This document shows, in pieces, positions 1-5,628 of a DNA stretch of 5,628 bases. Position numbers and translations under genes: made by a program. Source of the DNA: an uncultured Chlorobiota bacterium (lineage in GTDB: Bacteria > Bacteroidota > Kapaibacteriia > OLB7); assembly GCA_946481475.1 (NCBI GenBank), contig CAMLOB010000305.1:1-5628 (forward strand), in the 5' to 3' direction. Positions within the stretch are counted from its first letter, which is position 1. Each line of letters opens with the position of its first letter. The notes below the pieces were generated by a model that saw only the letters and a program-made list of their open reading frames with translations, did not search any database and was not told the DNA's origin.

Positions 1-54
1 TCTCTGTGACTGCTCAGACCACAGGAGCACACAGGCTACTTTCAAGAAGCCCTC

Positions 55-1101
55 TCAGGAAAACGGAAGCATGACAAGTCTTCCGCGCATCGGTTCTTCT
101 TCACTCCCTTCAATCCCTGCCACCACTTCCATCTCCGGCACCGCGTATGCCGAGCGGACATATCCGAGTCCGATCAATCCGAACTGCGGAGAGAGGGCCA
201 GACTGGTCACCTTTCCGACCGGTTCGTTTTCGACAACGTCTTTGATTACCAGTTCCCGCCCCTCTGCCGGAACCTGAGTATCCGCCTCCTCGACATCGAA
301 TCGAATACCGATCAGCCGACGTTTGACTTTGTCGTAGGTATCGAGGCGGGCGATCACTTCCTGCCCGATATAGCACCCTTTGGTAAAGGAGACGTGGGAG
401 ACAAGGCCGGCTTCCAGAGGATTGTATTCCTCGGTCAGTTCTCCCCCGACCTCCCCCCTGCCGGCCTCCACCCGTAACGTCTGCCGGGTCTCCTCGTCGA
501 CGGTAACGATGCCGGCATCGGAAAGGGCCTGAGCAAAGAGTTCCGCCCGATGATCCGGCACAAGAGCAAGCAGTCCTCCAGGTCCGCCGAGTCCGGTATC
601 CCGAACAAAGAGGACCTCCTCTCCGTCAAAATCGACCGACAGGACACTTCCGGATTCGGGTTGGGGTTGCGAGAAGAGTTTCTGCGGGACGGAACCGGCC
701 GTCAGTCCGTAGAGACCGAAGAGGGCATACTCCTGCGAGCAATCGGTGGTGGTGACGTCATCCATAATCGTATACTTGTCGATCCAGGAGCGAACCCGTT
801 CGGTATCCTTTCCCTCGAGAAGCAGGAGGATCGCATCCTGACGGGCGATTACCCGGAGGACGTCGATAATTCTCCCCTTTTCGGTTGTCAGAACGGTGGT
901 CCCCTCCTTTCCGGGTTTCAACGATCCGATGTTCCCTGTCGAAAGCCGGTGGAGCAGATCGAGACGGTCGGCTCCGGCAGCGGAGACGATACCCCGGCGG
1001 AGACGAACGGCGATAGTTCCGGAGGCGGAGGCTTCATACCCGGTCTTTTCCGGTCGATGTATTTGCATGTTCAGCGCTTGATCAGTGATTGAATGCGGCA
1101 T
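55..1101 (-). CDS. ygfZ: YgfZ/GcvT-like folate-binding protein (Fe-S cluster maintenance family)
   Basis: 348 residues from the chosen start. The family signature K-G-C-Y-I-G-Q-E lies at residues 241-248, with the conserved cysteine at 243, followed by VIARLDTYDKVKRRLIGI. The N-terminal GIVSAAGADRLDLLHRLSTGN stretch (about 37-57) matches the opening of the aminomethyltransferase (GcvT) fold. In E. coli, YgfZ is a cytoplasmic, tetrahydrofolate-dependent protein that supports certain Fe-S enzymes such as MiaB; this cysteine is its functional residue. True GcvT lacks the KGCYxGQE motif, so glycine-cleavage T-protein is unlikely. The frame stays open upstream to an ATG at 1176, but the ATG at 1101 is chosen because a GAGGAG lies 13 bases before it. 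A further ATG at 1068 has no Shine-Dalgarno site. The length is slightly above the E. coli protein. The gene is divergent from the peptidase gene and shows no visible operon partner inside the window. Confidence 0.9.
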   Translation of the reverse strand: MPHSITDQALNMQIHRPEKTGYEASASGTIAVRLRRGIVSAAGADRLDLLHRLSTGNIGSLKPGKEGTTVLTTEKGRIIDVLRVIARQDAILLLLEGKDTERVRSWIDKYTIMDDVTTTDCSQEYALFGLYGLTAGSVPQKLFSQPQPESGSVLSVDFDGEEVLFVRDTGLGGPGGLLALVPDHRAELFAQALSDAGIVTVDEETRQTLRVEAGRGEVGGELTEEYNPLEAGLVSHVSFTKGCYIGQEVIARLDTYDKVKRRLIGIRFDVEEADTQVPAEGRELVIKDVVENEPVGKVTSLALSPQFGLIGLGYVRSAYAVPEMEVVAGIEGSEEEPMRGRLVMLPFS

Positions 1102-1114
1102 GAATATACCGATG

Positions 1115-1120
1115 CTCCTC
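1115..1120 (-). promoter_or_regulatory. Shine-Dalgarno site for the YgfZ-like gene
   Basis: GAGGAG on the minus strand, 13 bases before the ATG at 1101. The spacing is long, but this is the only good site near any of the candidate starts at 1176, 1101 and 1068, so it decides the start call. Confidence 0.45.
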
Positions 1121-1135
1121 TCATACCGACATGTC

Positions 1136-1139
1136 AGGT
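1136..1139 (+). promoter_or_regulatory. Weak Shine-Dalgarno site for the M1 peptidase gene
   Basis: AGGT ends 5 bases before the ATG at 1145 (AGG ends 6 before). It is weak, but it is the only ribosome-binding-like match near the candidate starts (1085, 1100, 1112, 1145, 1193), so it favours 1145. The ATG at 1193 has no such site but would give a more conventional signal peptide. Confidence 0.35.
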
Positions 1140-1144
1140 TCGTA

Positions 1145-4100
1145 ATGAAGTCTATATCTTTTCGCCCGACAATCACAAAACGAACGTTGCGTATGAGATT
1201 CCGGACTTGCTACCCAAGATACATTCTTCAACTGATAATTGTCGCAACGACTATGCTGATCCCCGTCACGTTGCCCGCCTGGCAGCAACGGGTTCACTAC
1301 CGCATGAACATCCGTCTGCAGCCGCAGACGCATTCATATACCGGCACACAACATCTGACCTACGTAAACAATTCCCCCGACACGATCAGTGAGGTCTACT
1401 ATCATCTGTTCTACAATGCATTCAAGCCGGCGAGCGGCATGGACCGGCTGGACAAGACCGGACCGGGGGGCTGGAAGGGGATCGATGCCCTTTCACCCGA
1501 GGAACAGGGAGATGTGGAGGTGGGATCGCTGGTTCAGGAAGGAATCGCTCTGAACTGGAGCCTCCATGAAACGATTCTGCGGGCCGAGCTCGTCCGTCCC
1601 ATCCCTCCCGGAGATTCGACAGTTCTCGTGATGGACTGGAAGACCCGTATTCCCCGGATGCGCCGCCGCGGAGGCTGGATGAGTCCGGAAGGAGTGGAGT
1701 ATTCGATGTCGCAGTGGTACCCGAAGCTTGCCGAATACGACCGCCACGGCTGGCATCCGGATGAGTATGTGGAACGGGAGTTCTACGGCGTCTTCGGCAC
1801 CTTCGATGTCGAGATCACCCTCCCGGCCGAATATGTTGTGGGGGGGACCGGGATCGTCACCAATCCGATGGAAGTTCGTTGCGGCTACGAGTTCACGGGA
1901 CGGGACACGTTGTTGCTGGAACCGGCATCCGGAACGGGGGAGAAGACCTGGAGGTTCCACGCAGAAAACGTTCACGACTTCGCGTGGGTTGCCGATCGGG
2001 ATTATATCCACCAGATCACCAGTCTGGGAGAGACCCGCATCCACATTCTGGTCCGGAGATATTACTACGATCGGCTTGCCGCCTGGCGTTACGCTGCGCG
2101 GTGGACACGGAGCATTCTGGAGTATTTCGGAAATCGCTTCGGTCGATATGCCTGGCCCCGGTTCACCGTCGCCCAGGCCGGAGACGGCGGGATGGAGTAT
2201 CCGATGTTGATCATGATAACCGGATACCGGGGATTCGGTTCGCTCTTCCGCGTGATCGCACACGAGGCGGGGCATCAATGGTACTACGGCATGATGGCAA
2301 ACAACGAAACCCAGCAGGCCTGGCTGGACGAAGGGCTGACCCAGTACCTGACCGATGAAGCGGACCGGCATCTGAACGGCGAACCGGAACCGAAGGAGTC
2401 GTGGCTCCGCCGTCTGGTCTATCCGTTTGATCCCGCCCGATGGAGAGAGATCTATCCCTACTACCAGCTTGCCGTCGTCGGCTACGACGAGCCGCTGAAT
2501 ACATTTCACGACCGCTTCCGCGAGTCGGCCACGGCCAGTCTGGTCTATTCGAAGGGGGAAGCGGTCGTCCGCCAGCTTCAGTACATGTTCGGCGATTCGC
2601 TGTTCGACGAAGGGATGCGGCGGTATTACGATCAATGGCGATTCCGGCATCCGGACCAACGGGACTTTGAGCGGGCGATGGAGAAGGCGAGCGGTATGCG
2701 TCTGGACTGGTTCTTCAATCAGTGGATCGGTTCGGACAAGACCTGCGACTATGCTCTGGAAGCGATTGATTCCAGACGAAATGCCGACGGGACATGGCGG
2801 ACAACCGTATCCCTTTCAAACAAGGATGAGATCGTGATGCCGATCGATCTGGAACTGACCTTTGACGACGGCACGACAGCTACGGCAAACATTCCGGTGG
2901 AAGAGTGGAAGAAGCCGGGCGCCGACTATCATCTTCCGCGCTGGTTCTGGGTGGATCGGACATATCGGACTACGTTCACCACACCCCGAAAGGTGGTCCG
3001 CGGTGAGATCGATCCATCTCTCACGCTGCTTGACCTGGACAGAACCAACAACATCGCATCGGCCGGCTTCCCGAATGGTCTGCTCCCCCCTTCCCACGTC
3101 GCTTTCTGGCGCCGGTGGGACCTGCGGCATCCGTTGGACAAGTATTCGATCCGTCTGCGACCGACGCTCTGGTATTCCGAGGCCGACGGCCTCCAGATCG
3201 GTCTCCGCGCCGACGGCGGCTACGCATTCGACAGATACAACGCCACCCTCGGCCTTTACTACAACACCGAATCGAAACGGATCGACTACAAAGGAGCATA
3301 CGAGACTCCCGTCGGTTTTCTCGGTCGCCTCGGTCGGGTTGATATGCTGGGCACGAACAGCGACGGGGTGGAGTTGTGGCGGGTCGGTCTGACGAAAGAG
3401 CTTCGCCCCTACTACTACAGCACCAACATAGAGCACCGTCTGAAACTCTTTGCCGAGCATGAACGATTGCTGCGGGGAAACTATCCGAATGCTCCGGCTC
3501 CGTGGGACTCCGGGGAGGTCAATCGGATCGGACTCGGATACGGGCTGGAAGCGAGCAGGAACTCCGGACGTGTTGCTCTGGATTTTGACGTATCGGGAGC
3601 ACTGGCAAGCGATTATGACTTTACGCAGTGGAAGCTGAAGGGAGAGGCGACCAGACGGCTCTGGGGACTGCTTTTCGACGGCAAGCTTTTTCTCGGCACC
3701 ACTGTCGGCAATCCTCCCGCGCAACATCTCTTCAACGGAGCCGGAGCCGGCTCGCGCACCATGCACGACAACCTGATTCAACGGTTTGGAATGAACGCCG
3801 CTCCGGGCTTCGCCGAACGGAACCATCTGTTGCTGCCGACCGAAGGCTACATGATCGGGCTGAGCGACGTCCCGGATTCGATCAGACACGGTCGGCATCT
3901 TGCCAACTTTCGACTTGGTATCGGTCTTCCCTCCCTGGTCGACTTCTGGCCGTTGCGCCATCTTGATCTCGGCCTTTACAGCTCTCTCGGCTGGGTGTTT
4001 CCGGAACGGGTGACCTTTGACGATTTCGAGAGGTATCATCTGGAGGCGGGGGGAACGATCACAATCGACCTCCTTCAATTTCTCTTTTCGGAGACGCAAC

Positions 4101-4222
4101 GAGATCTGATCGACAGCCCGAATCCGGTTCGCCTGACACTGCACGTGCCGTTCTGGGCATCTTCCCGGCTGATCGGCGAAACCGGATTTGCCTGGCGCTG
4201 GGGAATCAGCATCACGGAATGA
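1145..4222 (+). CDS. Secreted M1-family zinc metallopeptidase with C-terminal beta-barrel-like domain
   Basis: 1025 residues from the start at 1145. A hydrophobic stretch at about 27-45 ends in T-L-P-A and looks like a Sec signal peptide, cleaved before Trp46. Starting instead at 1193 gives a 1009-residue form with a shorter basic n-region. The M1 catalytic part spans about 50-535. It has a GGMEYP substrate-binding motif at 348-353 (equivalent to GAMEN), the zinc site H373-E-A-G-H377 with E396 as third ligand (HExxH-18-E, in WLDEGLTQY), and Tyr468 in VYSKGE as the likely transition-state tyrosine. All catalytic residues are present, so an active aminopeptidase is expected. Residues 536-636 resemble the beta-sandwich that follows M1 catalytic domains. 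Residues about 666-1025 are alternating, aromatic-rich strands typical of an outer-membrane barrel. The protein is therefore probably periplasmic or surface-exposed and held in the outer membrane. The physiological substrate is unknown. The family call is firm; the barrel is inferred. Confidence 0.93.
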   Translation: MKSISFRPTITKRTLRMRFRTCYPRYILQLIIVATTMLIPVTLPAWQQRVHYRMNIRLQPQTHSYTGTQHLTYVNNSPDTISEVYYHLFYNAFKPASGMDRLDKTGPGGWKGIDALSPEEQGDVEVGSLVQEGIALNWSLHETILRAELVRPIPPGDSTVLVMDWKTRIPRMRRRGGWMSPEGVEYSMSQWYPKLAEYDRHGWHPDEYVEREFYGVFGTFDVEITLPAEYVVGGTGIVTNPMEVRCGYEFTGRDTLLLEPASGTGEKTWRFHAENVHDFAWVADRDYIHQITSLGETRIHILVRRYYYDRLAAWRYAARWTRSILEYFGNRFGRYAWPRFTVAQAGDGGMEYPMLIMITGYRGFGSLFRVIAHEAGHQWYYGMMANNETQQAWLDEGLTQYLTDEADRHLNGEPEPKESWLRRLVYPFDPARWREIYPYYQLAVVGYDEPLNTFHDRFRESATASLVYSKGEAVVRQLQYMFGDSLFDEGMRRYYDQWRFRHPDQRDFERAMEKASGMRLDWFFNQWIGSDKTCDYALEAIDSRRNADGTWRTTVSLSNKDEIVMPIDLELTFDDGTTATANIPVEEWKKPGADYHLPRWFWVDRTYRTTFTTPRKVVRGEIDPSLTLLDLDRTNNIASAGFPNGLLPPSHVAFWRRWDLRHPLDKYSIRLRPTLWYSEADGLQIGLRADGGYAFDRYNATLGLYYNTESKRIDYKGAYETPVGFLGRLGRVDMLGTNSDGVELWRVGLTKELRPYYYSTNIEHRLKLFAEHERLLRGNYPNAPAPWDSGEVNRIGLGYGLEASRNSGRVALDFDVSGALASDYDFTQWKLKGEATRRLWGLLFDGKLFLGTTVGNPPAQHLFNGAGAGSRTMHDNLIQRFGMNAAPGFAERNHLLLPTEGYMIGLSDVPDSIRHGRHLANFRLGIGLPSLVDFWPLRHLDLGLYSSLGWVFPERVTFDDFERYHLEAGGTITIDLLQFLFSETQRDLIDSPNPVRLTLHVPFWASSRLIGETGFAWRWGISITE
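1151..1178 (-). promoter_or_regulatory. Possible promoter of the YgfZ-like gene
   Basis: On the minus strand, TTGTGA (1178-1173) and TATAGA (1156-1151) are separated by 16 bases. Each matches the general sigma-70 consensus at four of six positions. Transcription would begin near 1144, giving a leader of about 43 bases before the start at 1101. If the peptidase start at 1145 is right, this promoter lies inside the first codons of that gene. The call rests on pattern alone. Primary sigma factors of Bacteroidota-type organisms can prefer a different consensus. Confidence 0.25.
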
Positions 4223-4224
4223 TT

Positions 4225-4248
4225 CCGGCTATGCTGCGGCATAACCGG
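4225..4248 (+). terminator. Hairpin just after the peptidase stop, possible weak terminator
   Basis: CCGGCTATGC and GCATAACCGG can pair into a 10-position stem with one mismatch around a TGCG loop. It begins two bases after the stop codon. No T-run follows on the plus strand, so it is not a classical intrinsic terminator. It may protect the 3' end or act with Rho. Confidence 0.35.
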
Positions 4249-4275
4249 CTGACGACCGAACAACAAACAGCCCCC

Positions 4276-4308
4276 AAAAAACAACAGGAGGAAACCGAAC
4301 GGCCTCCT
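4276..4308 (-). terminator. Intrinsic terminator of the sigma/anti-sigma operon
   Basis: On the minus strand, AGGAGG (4308-4303) pairs with CCTCCT (4291-4286). An inner CCG/CGG pairing continues the stem, with a three-T bulge on one side. After four bases (GTTG) comes a run of six T (4281-4276). This is the expected layout of a Rho-independent terminator for transcripts coming from the gene that ends at 4385. On the plus strand no T-run follows, so it would work in one direction only. Confidence 0.65.
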
Positions 4309-4313
4309 CCCGC

Positions 4314-4373
4314 GTTATGAATCCCGTCTTTTCCTCTCTCGTTTCTGTGCATGGAGACGGGGGCATTCATAAC
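4314..4373. repeat. Long inverted repeat (stem-loop) in the convergent intergenic region
   Basis: GTTATGAATCCCGTC at 4314-4328 is matched by GACGGG (4356-4361) and ATTCATAAC (4365-4373). All 15 positions pair, interrupted only by a three-base bulge (4362-4364). A further T-A pair (4329/4355) can extend the stem around a loop of about 25 bases. On the minus strand it lies 11 bases after the anti-sigma stop and 5 bases before the terminator stem, so it would form the 3' untranslated region of that mRNA. No T-run adjoins it in either direction, so it is not a simple intrinsic terminator. It could be an mRNA-stabilising structure, a dispersed palindromic element or a small-RNA body. Confidence 0.6.
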
Positions 4374-4384
4374 ATAAACACGAT

Positions 4385-4885
4385 TCAGATTTCGAGATCG
4401 ACATCATCGAGCATTGCCCGGAGAATCGCATCGTCATCTCCATCCTCGATTGCGTCGATCATCTCCAGATCATCCTGTGTCAGCACAATGCTGTAGCTGG
4501 CATCTTCGGTTTCATCCTCGAGCCCCGGGATATACGCATCGGCATCCAGGTCCGGAGGTCTGGGTGTCAGTTCCAGTTCCTGCGGCTGATTCAACCCGGC
4601 AACGACCTCCGAGCCGGGATCCACGGCATCCGAACCGAAGGGGAAGACACCGGTCAGAAGGGCAATTGCCAGAAGTCCGACAACGCCGGTCAACGATCCC
4701 CAGATCAGAGCCGGCGACCACCAGGCCTTCTTCTTCGGCACCTGCTTTTCCTCGATCCGTTCATGTACCCGCAAAAGGAAATTATTCCAGTATGCCGGAT
4801 GGGGCTCCGAAGGGCCGGGCACCCGGCTGAGCAGAGCATGCAGTTCCTGCACGTCCCGCTCGATCACATCATCCATCCTGTTCAT
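4385..4885 (-). CDS. Single-pass membrane protein, probable anti-sigma factor
   Basis: 166 residues. The start at 4885 is chosen over the upstream ATG at 4918 because a perfect GAGGAG sits six bases before it. The N-terminal 58 residues are charged and probably cytoplasmic, with a P-H-P-A-Y-W-N-N-F-L-L-R-V-H-E-R-I-E segment (28-45) of the kind seen in small proteins encoded beside ECF sigma factors. A basic patch (KKK at 51-53) precedes one transmembrane segment at about 59-81. Residues 85-166 are strongly acidic and predicted periplasmic. There is no HxxxCxxC zinc motif, so it is not a classical ZAS-domain anti-sigma factor. The assignment rests on topology and on the gene following a sigma factor on the same strand, with an intrinsic terminator behind it. 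Its role would be to hold the sigma factor at the inner membrane until a signal arrives. The C-terminal domain is not recognised. It could instead be a membrane protein of unknown role that is co-transcribed. Confidence 0.7.
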   Translation of the reverse strand: MNRMDDVIERDVQELHALLSRVPGPSEPHPAYWNNFLLRVHERIEEKQVPKKKAWWSPALIWGSLTGVVGLLAIALLTGVFPFGSDAVDPGSEVVAGLNQPQELELTPRPPDLDADAYIPGLEDETEDASYSIVLTQDDLEMIDAIEDGDDDAILRAMLDDVDLEI

Positions 4886-4891
4886 CTCGTA

Positions 4892-4897
4892 CTCCTC
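4892..4897 (-). promoter_or_regulatory. Shine-Dalgarno site that fixes the anti-sigma start
   Basis: GAGGAG on the minus strand, six bases before the ATG at 4885. The longer in-frame ATG at 4918 is preceded only by a poor GGAA about ten bases away, so the shorter protein is favoured. Confidence 0.75.
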
Positions 4898-5007
4898 GCT
4901 ATTCAGCTTCTTTCCCATAGTTCAATCGTTCCAGCTGTCGGCAAACGCCGTCGGTGTATGGCCGCTATACTTTCGTGTATGATTTTCCTGCTTCCTTTCC
5001 GGTTCCG

Positions 5008-5613
5008 CTACAGATCGTCCTCATCCTCTCCGATCAATCCATCGGCATTCTCGATATTCAGACTACCGTGGTTCTCCTTCACATAGGCCGCCACTTTCTT
5101 GACGGCATGGTGAAAGTTTGCCTTCAACCCCCCGACGGTCGTACCGAGAATCGAGGAGATCTGCTCGTAGGGCATCTCATCATAATACCGCATGATAAAG
5201 ACTGCCCGCTGCTTCTCCGGCAGTGTCCCGATCGCCTCTTCGATCAGCGACACATTCTCCCGACGCATCATCTTCTTGTCCTGATCGGCATCCTTCGAAA
5301 GGAAGGGAAGATAATCGTCCAGATCGACCGCATTGCGAACCTTCTGTTTACGAAGGTGATTGATCGAAAGATTAACGGCTATACGATAGAGCCAGGTATA
5401 GATGTTGGAGTCTCCGCGGAATCCCTCCAGGGCCGTATAGGCCTTCACGAAAACATCCTGGGCAATATCGTCGGCATCCTCATGGCGCTTGACCATGCGT
5501 CGTGCAACCCAGTAGATTCGCTTCTGATATCTGCGGACCAGTTCGTTGAACATGCGTTCCTTCTGGCCCGAGTGATAGAGTTCAAGAAGCTCCTTGTCGT
5601 CGAGTTCGACCAT
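5008..5613 (-). CDS. ECF-type RNA polymerase sigma factor (sigma-70 family, RpoE-like)
   Basis: 201 residues. Sigma region 2 covers about 10-92: FNELVRRYQKRIYWVARRM, the core-binding and -10 recognition segment EDADDIAQDVFVKAY (45-59), then FRGDSNIYTWLYRIAVNLSINHLRK. A variable charged linker follows at about 93-120. Sigma region 4 covers about 121-180: a first helix with LPEKQRAVFIMRYYDEMPYEQIS, then the helix-turn-helix ISSILGTTVGGLKANFHHAVKK that reads the -35 element. Only regions 2 and 4 are present, as expected for group 4 (ECF) factors. An acidic tail (EDEDDL) ends the protein. The start is supported by AAGGG four bases upstream. The gene precedes the probable anti-sigma gene on the same strand with a gap of 122 bases. 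Its target regulon cannot be deduced here, though envelope stress is common for RpoE-like pairs. The window ends 15 bases upstream, so its promoter is not visible. Confidence 0.95.
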   Translation of the reverse strand: MVELDDKELLELYHSGQKERMFNELVRRYQKRIYWVARRMVKRHEDADDIAQDVFVKAYTALEGFRGDSNIYTWLYRIAVNLSINHLRKQKVRNAVDLDDYLPFLSKDADQDKKMMRRENVSLIEEAIGTLPEKQRAVFIMRYYDEMPYEQISSILGTTVGGLKANFHHAVKKVAAYVKENHGSLNIENADGLIGEDEDDL

Positions 5614-5617
5614 ATTG

Positions 5618-5622
5618 CCCTT
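5618..5622 (-). promoter_or_regulatory. Shine-Dalgarno site of the sigma factor gene
   Basis: AAGGG on the minus strand, four bases before the ATG at 5613. It is close to the start codon but consistent with that start, and no other start fits the family's N-terminus better. Confidence 0.55.
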
Positions 5623-5628
5623 GCTTGC

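Noticed and set aside
1..54. CTGTG/CACAG inverted repeat (4-8 and 20-24) downstream of the YgfZ-like stop as a terminator
   Set aside because: Only five base pairs with a mismatched interior and no T-run on the minus strand. Too weak to call; nothing else recognisable is in these bases.
550..1092. 180-codon plus-strand frame within the YgfZ-like gene
   Set aside because: Opposite a gene with a clear family signature. No recognisable protein motifs.
1493..2659. Long open frame (388 codons) on the minus strand opposite the M1 peptidase
   Set aside because: It lies wholly antisense to the conserved catalytic core. The translation has no recognisable domain and is rich in Pro/Arg/Gly/His, as expected of a shadow frame in a GC-rich gene.
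2816..4144. Long open frame (442 codons) on the minus strand opposite the barrel-like region
   Set aside because: Antisense to a continuous reading frame with coherent protein features. No ribosome-binding site or family motif was seen, and the composition looks like a shadow.
4886..4918. Eleven-residue N-terminal extension of the anti-sigma candidate from the ATG at 4918
   Set aside because: The ATG at 4885 has a perfect GAGGAG at ideal spacing that falls inside this extension, while the ATG at 4918 has only a weak upstream match.
41..5590. Direct repeat TTCAAGAAGC at 41-50 and 5581-5590
   Set aside because: Ten bases, one copy inside the sigma factor coding sequence. No flanking similarity, so probably chance.

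Overview
The window carries four protein-coding genes and reads as an ordinary chromosomal segment of a Gram-negative bacterium. No insertion sequences, phage genes, CRISPR arrays, tRNAs or rRNAs are visible. GC content is moderate to high. Shine-Dalgarno sites of the GAGGAG/AAGG type precede most genes. The ECF sigma factor (region 4 with the VGGLKANFHHAVKK pattern), the short TM-anchored protein beside it (with a PHPAYWNNFLLRVHERIE segment) and the very long secreted M1 peptidase together suggest the FCB/Bacteroidota-Chlorobiota-Ignavibacteriota neighbourhood or a related candidate phylum. This placement is inferred from recognised sequence style and is low to moderate in confidence.

Layout. 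Positions 55-1101 (minus strand) encode a YgfZ/GcvT-like folate-binding protein linked in other bacteria to Fe-S cluster maintenance. A short divergent gap follows, then 1145-4222 (plus strand) encodes a roughly 1000-residue secreted M1-family zinc metallopeptidase. Its last 360 residues look like an outer-membrane beta-barrel, which is the most interesting feature of the window. The 162-base convergent gap at 4223-4384 is dense in secondary structure: a small hairpin just after the peptidase stop, a good intrinsic terminator for the minus-strand operon, and a 60-base near-perfect inverted repeat. Positions 4385-4885 (minus) encode a single-pass membrane protein that is probably the anti-sigma factor. 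Positions 5008-5613 (minus) encode an ECF sigma-70 family factor and lie upstream of it in the same transcriptional direction.

How the genes may work together. The sigma factor and the membrane protein form a likely signalling pair: the membrane protein's cytoplasmic N-terminus would hold the sigma factor at the inner membrane, and its acidic C-terminal half would face the periplasm. The peptidase is convergent with this pair and has its own transcript. Whether it belongs to the sigma regulon cannot be told from this sequence. The YgfZ-like gene is probably an unrelated housekeeping gene.
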